Source: Silvibacterium bohemicum (GTDB taxonomy: Bacteria > Acidobacteriota > Terriglobia > Terriglobales > Acidobacteriaceae). From it: a stretch of 64,000 nucleotides of DNA. Below the pieces are notes generated by a model. The model saw nothing but the letters and a program-made list of their open reading frames with translations. It did no database searches and was not told the DNA's origin. Shown piece by piece: positions 1 through 8,610 of the stretch (positions within the stretch are counted from its first letter, which is position 1; each line of letters begins with the position of its first letter). The stretch covers positions 620,001-684,000 of the forward strand of contig NZ_LBHJ01000001.1 in NCBI RefSeq assembly GCF_001006305.1. Direction: 5' to 3'. The position numbers and the translations under genes were made by a program.

Positions 1-962
1 TGAGCAGATGTTTCAGGCGGATCGGGTTCGAACTTGGCGAAGCGATCGAAGAACTCGTGCAGGACTGAGAGGTCATTCGCTGTTCCGTCGGGATTGATGA
101 ACTGGGTGTGGATGTTGAAGCCCTCGCCCGGATTGAGAGACAGAAATGCGAAGAGGCCCCATGTGTCGGGTTCGAGACCGCGCGTCGCCCAGTAATCTCC
201 GAATGCGATGAGCAGCTGTGTGAACTTGGCTTCTGTCATCGATGCCCAGGAGAAGGAGATGCCGGCATGGGCCACTTCGCTGGGCGCCGCTGGCAGCTTC
301 GCAAAGTGAAAGTTGGTGATGACTCCGAAGTTTCCTCCACCGGCGCCACGGCAGGCGCGGAAGAGATCGGGATCATGATGCGCGTCAATATGGCGGTTAG
401 TGACTTTGCCATTGGAGTCGACGGTGAGAATGTCGATGCCAGTTAACCAATCCGTTGTGAGGCCGTGGAGGCGCGAGAGCAAGCCGTAACCGCCGCCCGA
501 GATGTGGCCTCCGGCGCCGACCATGTAACAGGTGCCTGCGGGCAAGGTGACACCGTAGCGTTTGTAAAGAGTGCGGTAGGCTTCACCGAGCACTGCACCC
601 GGAGCGATATGAAATCCGCCCGCTGGATCGGCATCGACAGAATTCAAGGTAGAGAGATCGAGGATGACTCCGTTGGGATTGTTGGCGACGAAATCCTCAT
701 AGCAGTGGCCGCCGCTGCGGATGGTGGGGCGGAGGCCAGCCGAGACCGCACGCTCGAGTGCAGATGCGGTTTCCTCCGCACTCGAGCAGATGATGATCTG
801 GCCTGCCGCCTCGGCATCGGTGGCGGGGAAACGCAGGTTTTGTCCGCGCTTGAGCGTCTCGAAGCGAGGGTCATGCCGATCGACGATCGAATTCGCAGGT
901 ATGGCAGACGCAGGTACAGACGAAGCGGCAACGTAGCCTTTCGGCGCGAAGCTTGCGGACAT
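1..962 (-). CDS. FAD-dependent oxidoreductase, berberine-bridge type (partial)
   Basis: The reading frame runs off the left edge of the window, so about 320 N-terminal residues are visible; the family is usually 450-550 aa. I read it directly from the reverse strand. The start ATG at 962 follows a GGAG, and no earlier in-frame start exists after the preceding stop. The visible part is the FAD-binding PCMH domain. It carries SGGHCYEDF, with the His that attaches flavin, and a GTCYMVGAGGH block followed by GGGYG, where the Cys occupies the position of the second flavin bond. A bicovalent FAD enzyme of the BBE or carbohydrate-oxidase type is therefore likely. The substrate cannot be told. It is the last visible gene of an operon, 40 bp after the RidA gene. 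No signal peptide is seen, unlike the two upstream genes. Confidence 0.88.
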   Translation of the reverse strand, partial: MSASFAPKGYVAASSVPASAIPANSIVDRHDPRFETLKRGQNLRFPATDAEAAGQIIICSSAEETASALERAVSAGLRPTIRSGGHCYEDFVANNPNGVILDLSTLNSVDADPAGGFHIAPGAVLGEAYRTLYKRYGVTLPAGTCYMVGAGGHISGGGYGLLSRLHGLTTDWLTGIDILTVDSNGKVTNRHIDAHHDPDLFRACRGAGGGNFGVITNFHFAKLPAAPSEVAHAGISFSWASMTEAKFTQLLIAFGDYWATRGLEPDTWGLFAFLSLNPGEGFNIHTQFINPDGTANDLSVLHEFFDRFAKFEPDPPETSA

Positions 963-1002
963 CGGATCTCCGGGGATAGCTATCTTTGCGGTGCTTATAA
1001 CA

Positions 1003-1491
1003 TCAAATGTAAGCGATCAGGTCGATCTCAACCAAGGAGTTGCCAGGGATTCCACCGGCGGGTGCGATGGTCGTCCGCACAGGAGGAATTGTCCCCCAGC
1101 GGCCGGCGTAAGCAGTGTTCATGCGCGCCCAATCCTTGATGTCATTTAGATAGACGTTGACCTTGAGGACCTTTTCCATTGACGAGCCGGCGTTGGTGAG
1201 ATTTTTTTCGAGCTCGTCGAGAACATGCTTGGTCGCCTCTTCGATGGTTCCATTCTCGTGATAGCCAACTCCGGCGAGAAAGACCAGATTGCCATAGGAA
1301 ACGGCGCTCGAGAAAAGCGGCGGAGCTTCGCCGGGTGCTAGGGTCTTCGTTGGATAGGACTTCTTCTCCGGCTTGGCGGTCTGAGCTTTAGCCGAGCTCG
1401 CAAGGACTGCGCTCCCCGTGATGGCTGCTGCTGCTTTGGCTGCGTTCTTGATGAGACCTCTGCGCGATGGTAGCTTTTCTATTTTTTCCAT
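1003..1491 (-). CDS. Exported RidA-family (YjgF/UK114) deaminase
   Basis: This 162-aa protein has an N-terminal extension of about 40 residues with a twin-arginine motif (SRRGLIKNAA), an Ala-rich hydrophobic stretch and a likely cleavage after AKA. The rest is a RidA domain with the catalytic-type Arg in PPVRTTIAP and the terminal VEIDLIAYI strand. RidA proteins hydrolyse reactive enamines/imines such as 2-aminoacrylate and are normally cytoplasmic and about 130 aa. Export through Tat is the unusual feature. The start ATG has GGAGG 7 nt upstream. It lies 68 bp after the PLP enzyme gene and 40 bp before the FAD enzyme gene, all on one strand. This suggests that it clears imines made by its neighbours. 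Confidence 0.9.
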   Translation of the reverse strand: MEKIEKLPSRRGLIKNAAKAAAAITGSAVLASSAKAQTAKPEKKSYPTKTLAPGEAPPLFSSAVSYGNLVFLAGVGYHENGTIEEATKHVLDELEKNLTNAGSSMEKVLKVNVYLNDIKDWARMNTAYAGRWGTIPPVRTTIAPAGGIPGNSLVEIDLIAYI

Positions 1492-1559
1492 GGTTGGCTC
1501 CTCCGTTGAATCTGGTTTTGGGCAATGTTGTTTGAGTCAGTCGAGGCTACGGCCTCGAA

Positions 1560-2855
1560 CTATGCCTGGGGATTGCTGAGCACGGCATGCAGCGAGCGGC
1601 CGACAATCTCAGCCTCGCCCGGCTGCATCATCCATGCGCCCACTACGATCGTGTTTTCATTCGAGTGTGGACCGAGCCGCCCTGTGGTGCCGGTGGCGGG
1701 GTTGAGCTCGATGCGCGGACGTTGGGCACTCAGCCGCTTCTGCACTTCGAGCGGCGTGATGCCAACGATACGGGGATCGTAGGCGAGGATCAGGTGCGGT
1801 ACATGATTCGCGATCTCGGGAATGTAGATATCGCTCGTGAGTGTGGGGATGTCCTTCACAGCTTCGCTGATGACGTGGGCGCGCCGCATGTATTCGGCCT
1901 GATTGGCCTCGTCGCTTTGCTCGAGCAGCCAATCGACGGCGGCGACCATGCCCACAATCTGTTCCTTGGCGACTTTCATGCCGCGGCCGACGGCGTCAGA
2001 GTTGGGGCTGTCATTGTCGGCGGCAAGATCGATGAGATGTTTTTTGCCCAGCAGCAGGCCGGCATTCTGAGGACCGCGGATACCTTTACCTCCCGAGAAA
2101 CAGACCAGATCGAAGCCCATGGCTGTATATCTCCAGAGATTTTCGACGGGCGGCACGTCGGCGGCTGCATCAAGATGGCATGGGACGTTGTGCCGGTGAG
2201 CGACATCGAGCCATGCCTGGCGATCGATGAGACCTCCTTCGGCGGAGTTGAAGAAATTGGTCATCACTGTCTTCGGAGTAAATGCCCGCTGGTAGTCGTC
2301 GAAGGTGACAACTTCCACGATGCGAACTCCGCATAGCTGCATGGCGTGGTCATATTCGTAGCGATGCGCTTTTTGGACGATGACCTCGTTCTTCATGCCA
2401 AGCGTGCCGTCTCCAGACCATACCTGCTGGGGAATCTGATTAGGGCGGGCGTGGTTGGCATCGGCGATGCAGGCGGCGGTAGCAAGAGTAAGCGCCGCGG
2501 ATGCGCCTGATGTGACGAGCGCGCCATCACAACGAAGGCGCTTGGCGAGGTATTCGCCGGCTGCCGTGTGAAGCTCCTTGAGGACGACCGGATGGAGCGC
2601 CGCTTGCGCGACAGCGCGCTGCACCTGCGGTGGCATGACAGCTGCGGTGAGATAGGTATAGGTTCCGGCAGCATTGATGATGGGCTCAACGCCGAGCTTG
2701 GCGTAGTAATCATCGGCGGCAGGAACGGACTCCGTGGCTCTCGAAGCTCCAAAGAGGGGAATAGCGGGCGATGCTCCGAGCACGGCGAGCGCCGCCTGCG
2801 ACCAGGTGAGGAATCGGCGGCGCGAGAGCAGACCAGGACCACTGGAGCGAAACAT
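1560..2855 (-). CDS. Exported SelA-like PLP-dependent enzyme
   Basis: This 431-aa protein belongs to the fold-type I PLP family related to selenocysteine synthase SelA and to DgaE-type ammonia lyases. The PLP lysine is probably in FSGGKGIRGPQNAG, and the preceding HLDAAAD block supplies the cofactor-ring Asp. An N-terminal twin-arginine signal (SRRRFLTWSQAALAVLGASP) indicates folded export with bound cofactor. No selenocysteine machinery is nearby, so tRNA-linked SelA chemistry is unlikely. An amino-acid or amino-sugar lyase/racemase type reaction is inferred. It is the first gene of the minus-strand operon with the exported RidA and the FAD oxidoreductase. The exact substrate is unknown. Confidence 0.85.
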   Translation of the reverse strand: MFRSSGPGLLSRRRFLTWSQAALAVLGASPAIPLFGASRATESVPAADDYYAKLGVEPIINAAGTYTYLTAAVMPPQVQRAVAQAALHPVVLKELHTAAGEYLAKRLRCDGALVTSGASAALTLATAACIADANHARPNQIPQQVWSGDGTLGMKNEVIVQKAHRYEYDHAMQLCGVRIVEVVTFDDYQRAFTPKTVMTNFFNSAEGGLIDRQAWLDVAHRHNVPCHLDAAADVPPVENLWRYTAMGFDLVCFSGGKGIRGPQNAGLLLGKKHLIDLAADNDSPNSDAVGRGMKVAKEQIVGMVAAVDWLLEQSDEANQAEYMRRAHVISEAVKDIPTLTSDIYIPEIANHVPHLILAYDPRIVGITPLEVQKRLSAQRPRIELNPATGTTGRLGPHSNENTIVVGAWMMQPGEAEIVGRSLHAVLSNPQA

Positions 2856-3083
2856 CGAGGACCCCCCGAATGTTCAAGACAAGACGTTCAATGCTGCGGT
2901 TGCGCATTGAACGCAACCGGCGAATGGAGTATACGTCCGTTCGGCGGCGGCCTTATAAGGCATTTGTCCTGCTTAGCGCAATTTGTGCGAGGGGATATCA
3001 GAAGAGCGCAGCCGGTTTGGATTTCAACGCAGCGGTCGCACGTGGCGTCCATGGTGGGATGAAGGGATCTTGGGTTGAAAGCC

Positions 3084-3110
3084 GGAGCGAGCTCGATTCG
3101 AGCCCGCTCC
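3084..3110 (-). terminator. Possible terminator hairpin after phospholipase C gene
   Basis: A long inverted repeat lies about 35 bp past the stop of the phospholipase gene: GGAGCG-A-GCTCG, a 3-nt loop, then CGAGC-C-CGCTCC, with a single A/C mismatch. There is no clear T-run on the minus strand, so it is either an inefficient terminator or a 3' stabilising hairpin. The remaining 2856-3144 interval holds no convincing gene. Confidence 0.35.
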
Positions 3111-3144
3111 AGAATTCTAGGAAACAGTGATAACAAGCTCTGCC

Positions 3145-5661
3145 CTAGACAACTCCTCCCATGAAGGGGTCGGTGAAGCTGGAGCGGCCAGTTTCTACGC
3201 GGCCGGCGTAGCGCGTCTCCGCGGAGGAGCCTTCGGTCTTGATGGTGAAATCGTACCAGCCATGGCTCTGTTCAAGAGGGATCACGATCGAGACATCGTG
3301 ACCGCCAGCCACGGTTTTTGTGATGGAGGCTGCCTTGTACGAATTGTCCTCCACTGCAATTTTTGCGGGCTGTGTACCGGGATTGCGTAGATGCACCTCT
3401 GCATTTCCCGTCAATCGTCCGCCCTTCCGCTCGTAGGTTACTCGCGTCTGTAGCGGCTGGGTATGCGGATCGCCTGCGAAGGAGCGATAAAAGCCGTTTG
3501 GCCCATGCACGTCGATGAGGTAACGGGAATCGGCGAAGAACGTCAGAGGGTATTCCCGGGTAAGCGTGTCTCCGGCTTTTACCGCATAGGACGCAACCGT
3601 CATCTCGCCGCCGGAGGATGTTTTACGGAGGTAAACATTGAAGGGCGCTCCGGACGAGCGGCTGCCGTGGACATGAGCACCGGCCGTCATGCGCAACTGA
3701 AACGTGGTTCCATCCTCAGTCAGCAGGCCATCCACATAAAGTTCATAGGGAAGCGCGCAGGCGGGCCGGATACCTTTCTCCTGATGAGAGATGAATTCGG
3801 AGTGAATCGAACCCTTATTGATCGTTTCTATCTCGGCTGAGCTCAGCTTTTTGTAGTTGGAGGGAATTTCTTTATAACGCGCCTGCTGAATACCGACGAC
3901 AAATTTGTCGCGATCCAGAAAGTCGAGGGATTTTTCCTTCGTGTCATACGGCCGGAAGTTAGAGGCCAGATCCCCAGAGACGGAGCGCCGCCACGCGCTG
4001 ATATTTTCTTCCTTCACCACTTTGCCGTGCTTGTTCTGGACGAAGTGCTCGAGGAACATCAGCGTCGAGGTGTGGTCGAAGAGCTGAGAGTTGACCCATC
4101 CTCCGCGCGTCCATGGAGAAGCGACGATCATCGGCACGCGGAAGCCCATGCCGATGGGGCCGGAGCGCGCTTCCTTCGCTGAAACGCCCTGATCCAGCTC
4201 GTCCTGAGCATAGGTGTATTCGAGCGCGGTATCGATGCCCTCCGAGGCTCCGCCAGTCTCGGGACGTTTGGGGTCGGCGGCGACGAACGAGGGCGCGTGG
4301 TCGAAGTAACCATCGTTTTCGTCGTAGGTGAGAATGAAGATCGTCTTCTTCCAGACCTCGGGGTTCTTGGTCAGGATGTCCATAATCTCGGAGACGTACC
4401 ATGCTCCGTACCACGGAGAAGACGGATGATCCGAGAATTTCTGAGGGCCGCTCAGCCATGAAACAGCGGGCAGCTTTCCTTCATTGACGTCCTTGCGGAA
4501 CTGATAAAAGATGTCTCCCTTGGGAACCATCATCTCCTGCTGCTTGCCCTGGTCTTCGAAGGCGAGCGGCTCCAGAGTGCGGTAGTGAGGATCACCGGCA
4601 TTGGTGACGAACGCGGCGTGATGCAAGGCACGCTGCTGGTCGGTCATCTGCTTGTAGCGCGTCTCTCCGCTGTTCTGAAGCGAGGCCTGAAGCCTTTGAA
4701 TCTGGTCTTGCGCATGTTGGAGCCGGACACGGAGCTCTGCCGCTACCTGCGGGTCCTGTTCCGTCGACAAGCTATGCTGGAGGCGCTCGACCTGATGCGT
4801 CGTGGATGCCAGCCTTTCCTGTATTCCGGAGACGCTGCCAGCGTATGCGTCGACGTTGTAGGCTGCGAAATCCTCGAGCACGTTGCAGCCGTAATTCGAC
4901 AGCCAGGAATTCTCTTCCGGCGTGAGACCGCCCGCGTGCGTCAATTCATTTTGGTAGAACTTCCAGTCGATGCCAGCCTCATGCAGACGCTCTGGAAAAG
5001 TCTTCCACTTCATTCCACCGCGTTCGATTTCGTCATTGCGCATGTAGACTTTGGAATCCGCGCGCTGTTCATCGCGCACCGTGCCGGTCCAGAAAAAACT
5101 GCGGTTGGGCGTGGTGCTGGTCATCACCGAACAATAGTTCTGGTCGCACACGGTAAAGGCGTCGGCCAGCGAGTAATAAAAGGGCAGATCCTCGCGCGTG
5201 TAGTGCCCCATCGTCATCGGGAGATTAGCATACTCCTTGTTGTACGAGCGCTTCGCCTCCAGCCAGCCGTCATGGTGGCCGTCATTCCATGCGTCCACCT
5301 GGCTGTTGCGCGAGTGTGGAACGGAACCCATCCACGTAATGCGGGTGTCGCGAATATCCAGCCGCCAGGGAGCGTAGGAGTCTCCGGCTGCGTCTGTCTG
5401 CACGAAAACCGAGTTGCCGTTGGCGAGGCGAAGCGCTCTCGGATCGTTAAATCCACGAACCCCTTGCAGCGTGCCCAGCGAGTGGTCGAAGGACCTGTTT
5501 TCCTGCATCAGGATCACGATGTGCTCGGCATCCAGATAGGTTGAGCCTTGAGCTGGCTCGATGGCGTACGCGCGCTTGATAGATTCCGGCACAAGTCCCG
5601 ACACGCCGGCCGTACCCGACAACATTGCTGCAAGTTTGAGGAAATCCCGTCTCGTCTGCAT
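3145..5661 (-). CDS. Phosphocholine-specific phospholipase C, Tat-exported
   Basis: This 838-aa protein hydrolyses phosphatidylcholine-type lipids outside the cytoplasm. The N-terminus has a Tat signal (TRRDFLKLAAML). It is followed by the phosphoesterase domain, with the QENRSFDHSLGTLQGVRG block typical of PLC/acid-phosphatase AcpA-like enzymes and the HHDGW and YDENDGYFDH metal-site blocks. Two DUF756-type beta domains form the C-terminus. It is longer than the usual ~700 aa, partly because of a predicted coiled-coil segment (from VSGIQERLASTTHQVERL, about residues 265-325) inside the catalytic region. It is monocistronic and divergent from the Fur-family gene. The start ATG at 5661 gives a canonical Tat signal. 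Confidence 0.93.
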   Translation of the reverse strand: MQTRRDFLKLAAMLSGTAGVSGLVPESIKRAYAIEPAQGSTYLDAEHIVILMQENRSFDHSLGTLQGVRGFNDPRALRLANGNSVFVQTDAAGDSYAPWRLDIRDTRITWMGSVPHSRNSQVDAWNDGHHDGWLEAKRSYNKEYANLPMTMGHYTREDLPFYYSLADAFTVCDQNYCSVMTSTTPNRSFFWTGTVRDEQRADSKVYMRNDEIERGGMKWKTFPERLHEAGIDWKFYQNELTHAGGLTPEENSWLSNYGCNVLEDFAAYNVDAYAGSVSGIQERLASTTHQVERLQHSLSTEQDPQVAAELRVRLQHAQDQIQRLQASLQNSGETRYKQMTDQQRALHHAAFVTNAGDPHYRTLEPLAFEDQGKQQEMMVPKGDIFYQFRKDVNEGKLPAVSWLSGPQKFSDHPSSPWYGAWYVSEIMDILTKNPEVWKKTIFILTYDENDGYFDHAPSFVAADPKRPETGGASEGIDTALEYTYAQDELDQGVSAKEARSGPIGMGFRVPMIVASPWTRGGWVNSQLFDHTSTLMFLEHFVQNKHGKVVKEENISAWRRSVSGDLASNFRPYDTKEKSLDFLDRDKFVVGIQQARYKEIPSNYKKLSSAEIETINKGSIHSEFISHQEKGIRPACALPYELYVDGLLTEDGTTFQLRMTAGAHVHGSRSSGAPFNVYLRKTSSGGEMTVASYAVKAGDTLTREYPLTFFADSRYLIDVHGPNGFYRSFAGDPHTQPLQTRVTYERKGGRLTGNAEVHLRNPGTQPAKIAVEDNSYKAASITKTVAGGHDVSIVIPLEQSHGWYDFTIKTEGSSAETRYAGRVETGRSSFTDPFMGGVV

Positions 5662-5828
5662 GATTATTTCTTTGGTACAACAATTCGGTTAGGAACTGAT
5701 GAAAGAGCACTCGCAATATCAAAGCTAAAATTTGACCGGACGGAATCTCTGCGGGCGTTTTGCAGACATCTTACCGAGATGTCTGGCCCATCGGACGCTG
5801 CTGCTCGACAGTGTGGTGGGATTGAGTA

Positions 5829-5857
5829 TTGATAACGCGCTTTCAAGAGCATAAAAT
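5829..5857 (+). promoter_or_regulatory. Predicted promoter of the Fur-family gene
   Basis: The -35 TTGATA (5829-5834) and the -10 TAAAAT (5852-5857) are separated by exactly 17 bp. The transcript would start near 5864, leaving a leader of only about 14 nt before the ATG at 5878, with no obvious Shine-Dalgarno sequence. Confidence 0.6.
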
Positions 5858-5877
5858 CATGTCCTGGTTCCTTAACT

Positions 5878-6255
5878 ATGGCGATTCAGATCAGACAAAC
5901 CCGGCAAAAAGAAGCGATTCGCAATGCTTTCCTCAAGGCCGACCGGCCTTTGTCTCCGGAAGAGGCGCTTGGGACCGCCCAGACCGAGGTAGAGGCGGTG
6001 AGTATTGCCACCGTCTATCGGAATATCAACTTGCTGGTCGCCGAACAGTGGCTTATTCCCGTCGAGATCCCGGGCGAGTCGACCCGTTACGAGGTCGCAG
6101 GCAAGGAACATCATCATCACTTTCACTGCAATGATTGCGGGAAGGTCTACGAGGTCGAAGGATGTGCTGTTCCTGTGAAGACTAAGCTTCCGAAGGGATT
6201 CCGCATGACCGGCCATGAGTTTTTCCTGTACGGAACATGCGCGGCCTGCCGCTGA
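5878..6255 (+). CDS. Fur-family metalloregulator (Zur candidate)
   Basis: This 125-aa Fur-superfamily repressor has an N-terminal winged helix (VSIATVYRNINLLV recognition region). Its C-terminal dimerisation domain has a His-rich metal site (HHHHFHCNDCGKVYEV) and two CxxC pairs (CNDC, CAAC) forming the structural zinc site. The subfamily (Zur, Fur or PerR) cannot be fixed from the motif alone. The convergent downstream operon encodes zinc-independent ribosomal protein paralogues and a COG0523 GTPase, both classic Zur targets, so Zur is the best inference. The start at 5878 is the ATG just after the predicted promoter; an upstream alternative frame is a shadow. Confidence 0.9.
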   Translation: MAIQIRQTRQKEAIRNAFLKADRPLSPEEALGTAQTEVEAVSIATVYRNINLLVAEQWLIPVEIPGESTRYEVAGKEHHHHFHCNDCGKVYEVEGCAVPVKTKLPKGFRMTGHEFFLYGTCAACR

Positions 6256-6347
6256 GTTTTAGTGGCTCACTCTTCCGAGCGCGGCTACTCCTCTGAACAC
6301 ATTCGCACCCAAGCCGACGGCTATGCGAGCTGAGGCATAAGACCTCT

Positions 6348-6950
6348 TCATCCGGTCAGCATCTGCGTCGGGGCGGCTTCATCCTGTCTCGCGGGAATAA
6401 TTTCAGCGTCTGTATGACAGGCTTCAATTTCACGCGCCAGTTCGCGCCACGCGTTTGCGATGAATGCAGGCGTGGCGGCACGGCGCTTCCAGCCGCACAG
6501 GCATGCTTCCCGGTAGCTAAGGCCAACGATTTCTGCAACCCAGCTTTCGTAGCTTCCAATCCACCGCAGCGCCATGGGAAGAAGAGTTAGATCCTGCGTT
6601 CTGGGAAGACCGGTCATGGCTTGGGACTGCCAGCAATCCTCGAAGAAGGCGAGTCGCGGCGTGAAGTCGTATCGATTGAGATAGACGCCATGGCTTCCAC
6701 CGAAGTAAATGCCAAAGCCCCACAGCCTGATGTGCAGGCCTGCGCTGAGACAAAACGTGTACTGGCTTGAACCGGATTCCTCGGCCGGCGGTCGAAGGCG
6801 GTCAAATCCGTAGGCGAGGAGGAGATTCCCCTCCTCACGTTTGACATCCTGTCCCCACAACCAGCATTGCTGATTCAGGAGCGCCCGGCCTCTGCGCAGA
6901 ATCGCAGTGGGGAGAAATGCGGACGGGTGGTTCTTACCGGTTCCGTTCAT
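6348..6950 (-). CDS. Unrecognised 200-aa protein, last gene of zinc-type operon
   Basis: I do not recognise this family. The protein is Trp- and aromatic-rich, with blocks such as GFGIYFGGSHGVYLNRYD, LPMALRWIGSYESWV and YREACLCGWKRR. It has a few cysteines (CWLW, ACLCGW), and no signal peptide or clear membrane segment. It starts 44 bp after the rpmG stop on the same strand, so it is probably cotranscribed with the COG0523 GTPase, L28 and L33 genes. By position it may act in adaptation to zinc limitation, which is inference only. The ATG at 6950 has a weak ribosome site; an ATG at 6990 is out of frame. Confidence 0.7.
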   Translation of the reverse strand: MNGTGKNHPSAFLPTAILRRGRALLNQQCWLWGQDVKREEGNLLLAYGFDRLRPPAEESGSSQYTFCLSAGLHIRLWGFGIYFGGSHGVYLNRYDFTPRLAFFEDCWQSQAMTGLPRTQDLTLLPMALRWIGSYESWVAEIVGLSYREACLCGWKRRAATPAFIANAWRELAREIEACHTDAEIIPARQDEAAPTQMLTG

Positions 6951-6994
6951 GCCGATGAGTCACGCAGCCGCTCTGGTTATTGCCAGCCATCGTC

Positions 6995-7147
6995 TTATAT
7001 CTTTGCCTCGCGATACATCACATGCTGGCGAATCACCGGATCGTACTTCTTGAGCTGCAGCTTTGCGCTTTGGAGCTTTGGATTCTTGGTTGTGGTGTAG
7101 AAGTGACCCGTCCCCGCGGATGAAATCATCTTGATGATTGTTCTCAT
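6995..7147 (-). CDS. rpmG: 50S ribosomal protein L33, cysteine-free form
   Basis: This 50-aa protein was read directly from the reverse strand: [19 protein letters not shown] and onward to [13 protein letters not shown]. The SAGTGHFY and YDPVxRQHV blocks identify L33. It contains no cysteine at all, so it is the C-minus type that does not bind zinc. Its ATG overlaps the rpmB stop (ATGA at 7144-7147), giving translational coupling. C-minus L28/L33 paralogues are commonly Zur-regulated replacements that free ribosomal zinc during starvation. Confidence 0.93.
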   Translation of the reverse strand: MRTIIKMISSAGTGHFYTTTKNPKLQSAKLQLKKYDPVIRQHVMYREAKI

Positions 7148-7374
7148 TTGCTCCTCTTCGAGGCTCTGGTGAGAGCGGCATTGATTCCGAGCTTCTGGAT
7201 GGTACGCAGACCGCGAGCCGTCACCCGCATACGCACAAAGCGGTCTTCACTTGGAATCCAGATTCGCTTCCATTGCAAGTTCGGCTCCCAACGGCGCCGT
7301 GTTTTGTTGTTGGCGTGCGATACGCGGTTGCCGGTAAGCGGACGCTTTCCCGTGATTGGACAAATTTTAGCCAT
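7144..7374 (-). CDS. rpmB: 50S ribosomal protein L28, zinc-independent form
   Basis: This 76-aa protein begins [20 protein letters not shown], the L28 signature. It has only one cysteine and lacks the CxxC pairs of zinc-binding L28. It sits 10 bp after the COG0523 GTPase gene and overlaps rpmG by 4 nt. Its place behind a COG0523 gene, away from other ribosomal genes, supports an accessory zinc-starvation copy. Whether a C-plus L28 exists elsewhere in the genome cannot be seen here. Confidence 0.93.
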   Translation of the reverse strand: MAKICPITGKRPLTGNRVSHANNKTRRRWEPNLQWKRIWIPSEDRFVRMRVTARGLRTIQKLGINAALTRASKRSK

Positions 7375-7384
7375 ATTGCTTCCT

Positions 7385-8596
7385 CTATACCTCAGCGGTT
7401 ATTGGTCGATCGCGGAACATCTCGGCGAAGGGGTCGTTGTATCGTTTCCACCCATCAGGACCGGCCGCCATCTCTTCCGGAGTAAGCAGTGCTTCGTTCA
7501 GGCGCGCTTCCAATGCGGCACGATCCATCTTCACCCCGATGAAGACGATCTCCTGGCGACGGTCGCCGTACTTCGGCTCCCACACCCTGCCGATATAGTC
7601 CCGCGTCTCTTCGTCGTGCACCTCGTCCGGCTCTCCCGCGGCAAGCCACTGGCCCTGCGGATCGACAGAGAGGGTCTTGCCGGCGATCGAAAAGAGGATG
7701 AGATCGTCGTTCGCGGAGGCCAGCCAGAGGAAGCCCTTGGCGCGCAGAACGCCGGCGAACTCTTCATTGGTGAGTGCCTCAAGACGTGCGGGATGGAAGG
7801 GACGTCGCGCCTGGTAGACGAAGTTTGCGATGCCATACTCCTCGGTTTCGGGCGTATGAAGGTTATTCAGCTCACGTATCCAGCCAGCGGAGGTCTCGGC
7901 CTCTTCCATATTGAACAGCTTGGTATTCAGGATGGCGTGAAGCGGGACTTCGCCACGAACAGCTCGAACCTGTTCTGCTCCAGGATTCAGGTGCTGCAGA
8001 ATTGCTTCGAGCCGCGCTAGCTCGTCCAGGCTTATCCGGTCTGTCTTGTTGATGACCAGCACGTTGGCAAACTCGATCTGGTCGATCAGTAGATCGGAGA
8101 GAGTGCGCTCGTCCCCGTCATTGAGCGCGAGATGACGGTCGCGGAGATCGTCGATGGCCTGGAAGTCCTCCAAGAACTTGGCTGCATCTACGACGGTGAC
8201 CATGGTGTCGAGCTGCGCCACCTCGGAGAGCGTGTCTCCCGCCTCATCGACAAAGGTGAAGGTTGCAGCGACGGGGAGGGGTTCCGAGATGCCGGTCGAC
8301 TCGATGAGCAGGTAGTCGAACCGGCCCTCGCGAGCAAGCCGCGAGACCTCCTGCAGCAGGTCGTCGCGCAGCGTGCAACAGATGCAGCCGTTGGTCATCT
8401 CGACCAGCTTCTCTTCGGTGCGGCTCAACTTGGTTTCGTTCTGCGCGATGAGCTGGGAATCAATGTTGATTTCGCTCATGTCATTCACGATGACGGCGAC
8501 GCGCATCCCCAGGCGGTTGTTGAGTACATGGTTCAGGACGGTGGTTTTGCCTGCGCCGAGGAAGCCGGAGAGAACGGTCACGGGAAGTTTTTTCAT
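7385..8596 (-). CDS. COG0523 (CobW/ZNG1-like) GTPase, zinc metallochaperone
   Basis: This 403-aa G3E-family GTPase has the P-loop GFLGAGKTT (residues 11-19), the metal-binding GCICC motif (70-74), a switch region ending [10 protein letters not shown] and the NKTD base-specificity motif. A C-terminal CobW_C domain follows. Such proteins load zinc into client enzymes when it is scarce. An in-frame ATG at 8608 exists, but the ATG at 8596 has GAGG 6 nt upstream and gives a normal N-terminus, [12 protein letters not shown]. It is the first gene of the operon with rpmB, rpmG and the 200-aa gene. The promoter lies inside a dyad at 8611-8636, so it is probably repressed by the nearby Fur/Zur protein. 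Confidence 0.92.
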   Translation of the reverse strand: MKKLPVTVLSGFLGAGKTTVLNHVLNNRLGMRVAVIVNDMSEINIDSQLIAQNETKLSRTEEKLVEMTNGCICCTLRDDLLQEVSRLAREGRFDYLLIESTGISEPLPVAATFTFVDEAGDTLSEVAQLDTMVTVVDAAKFLEDFQAIDDLRDRHLALNDGDERTLSDLLIDQIEFANVLVINKTDRISLDELARLEAILQHLNPGAEQVRAVRGEVPLHAILNTKLFNMEEAETSAGWIRELNNLHTPETEEYGIANFVYQARRPFHPARLEALTNEEFAGVLRAKGFLWLASANDDLILFSIAGKTLSVDPQGQWLAAGEPDEVHDEETRDYIGRVWEPKYGDRRQEIVFIGVKMDRAALEARLNEALLTPEEMAAGPDGWKRYNDPFAEMFRDRPITAEV

Positions 8597-8610
8597 GGAG
8601 GGCCTCATCT

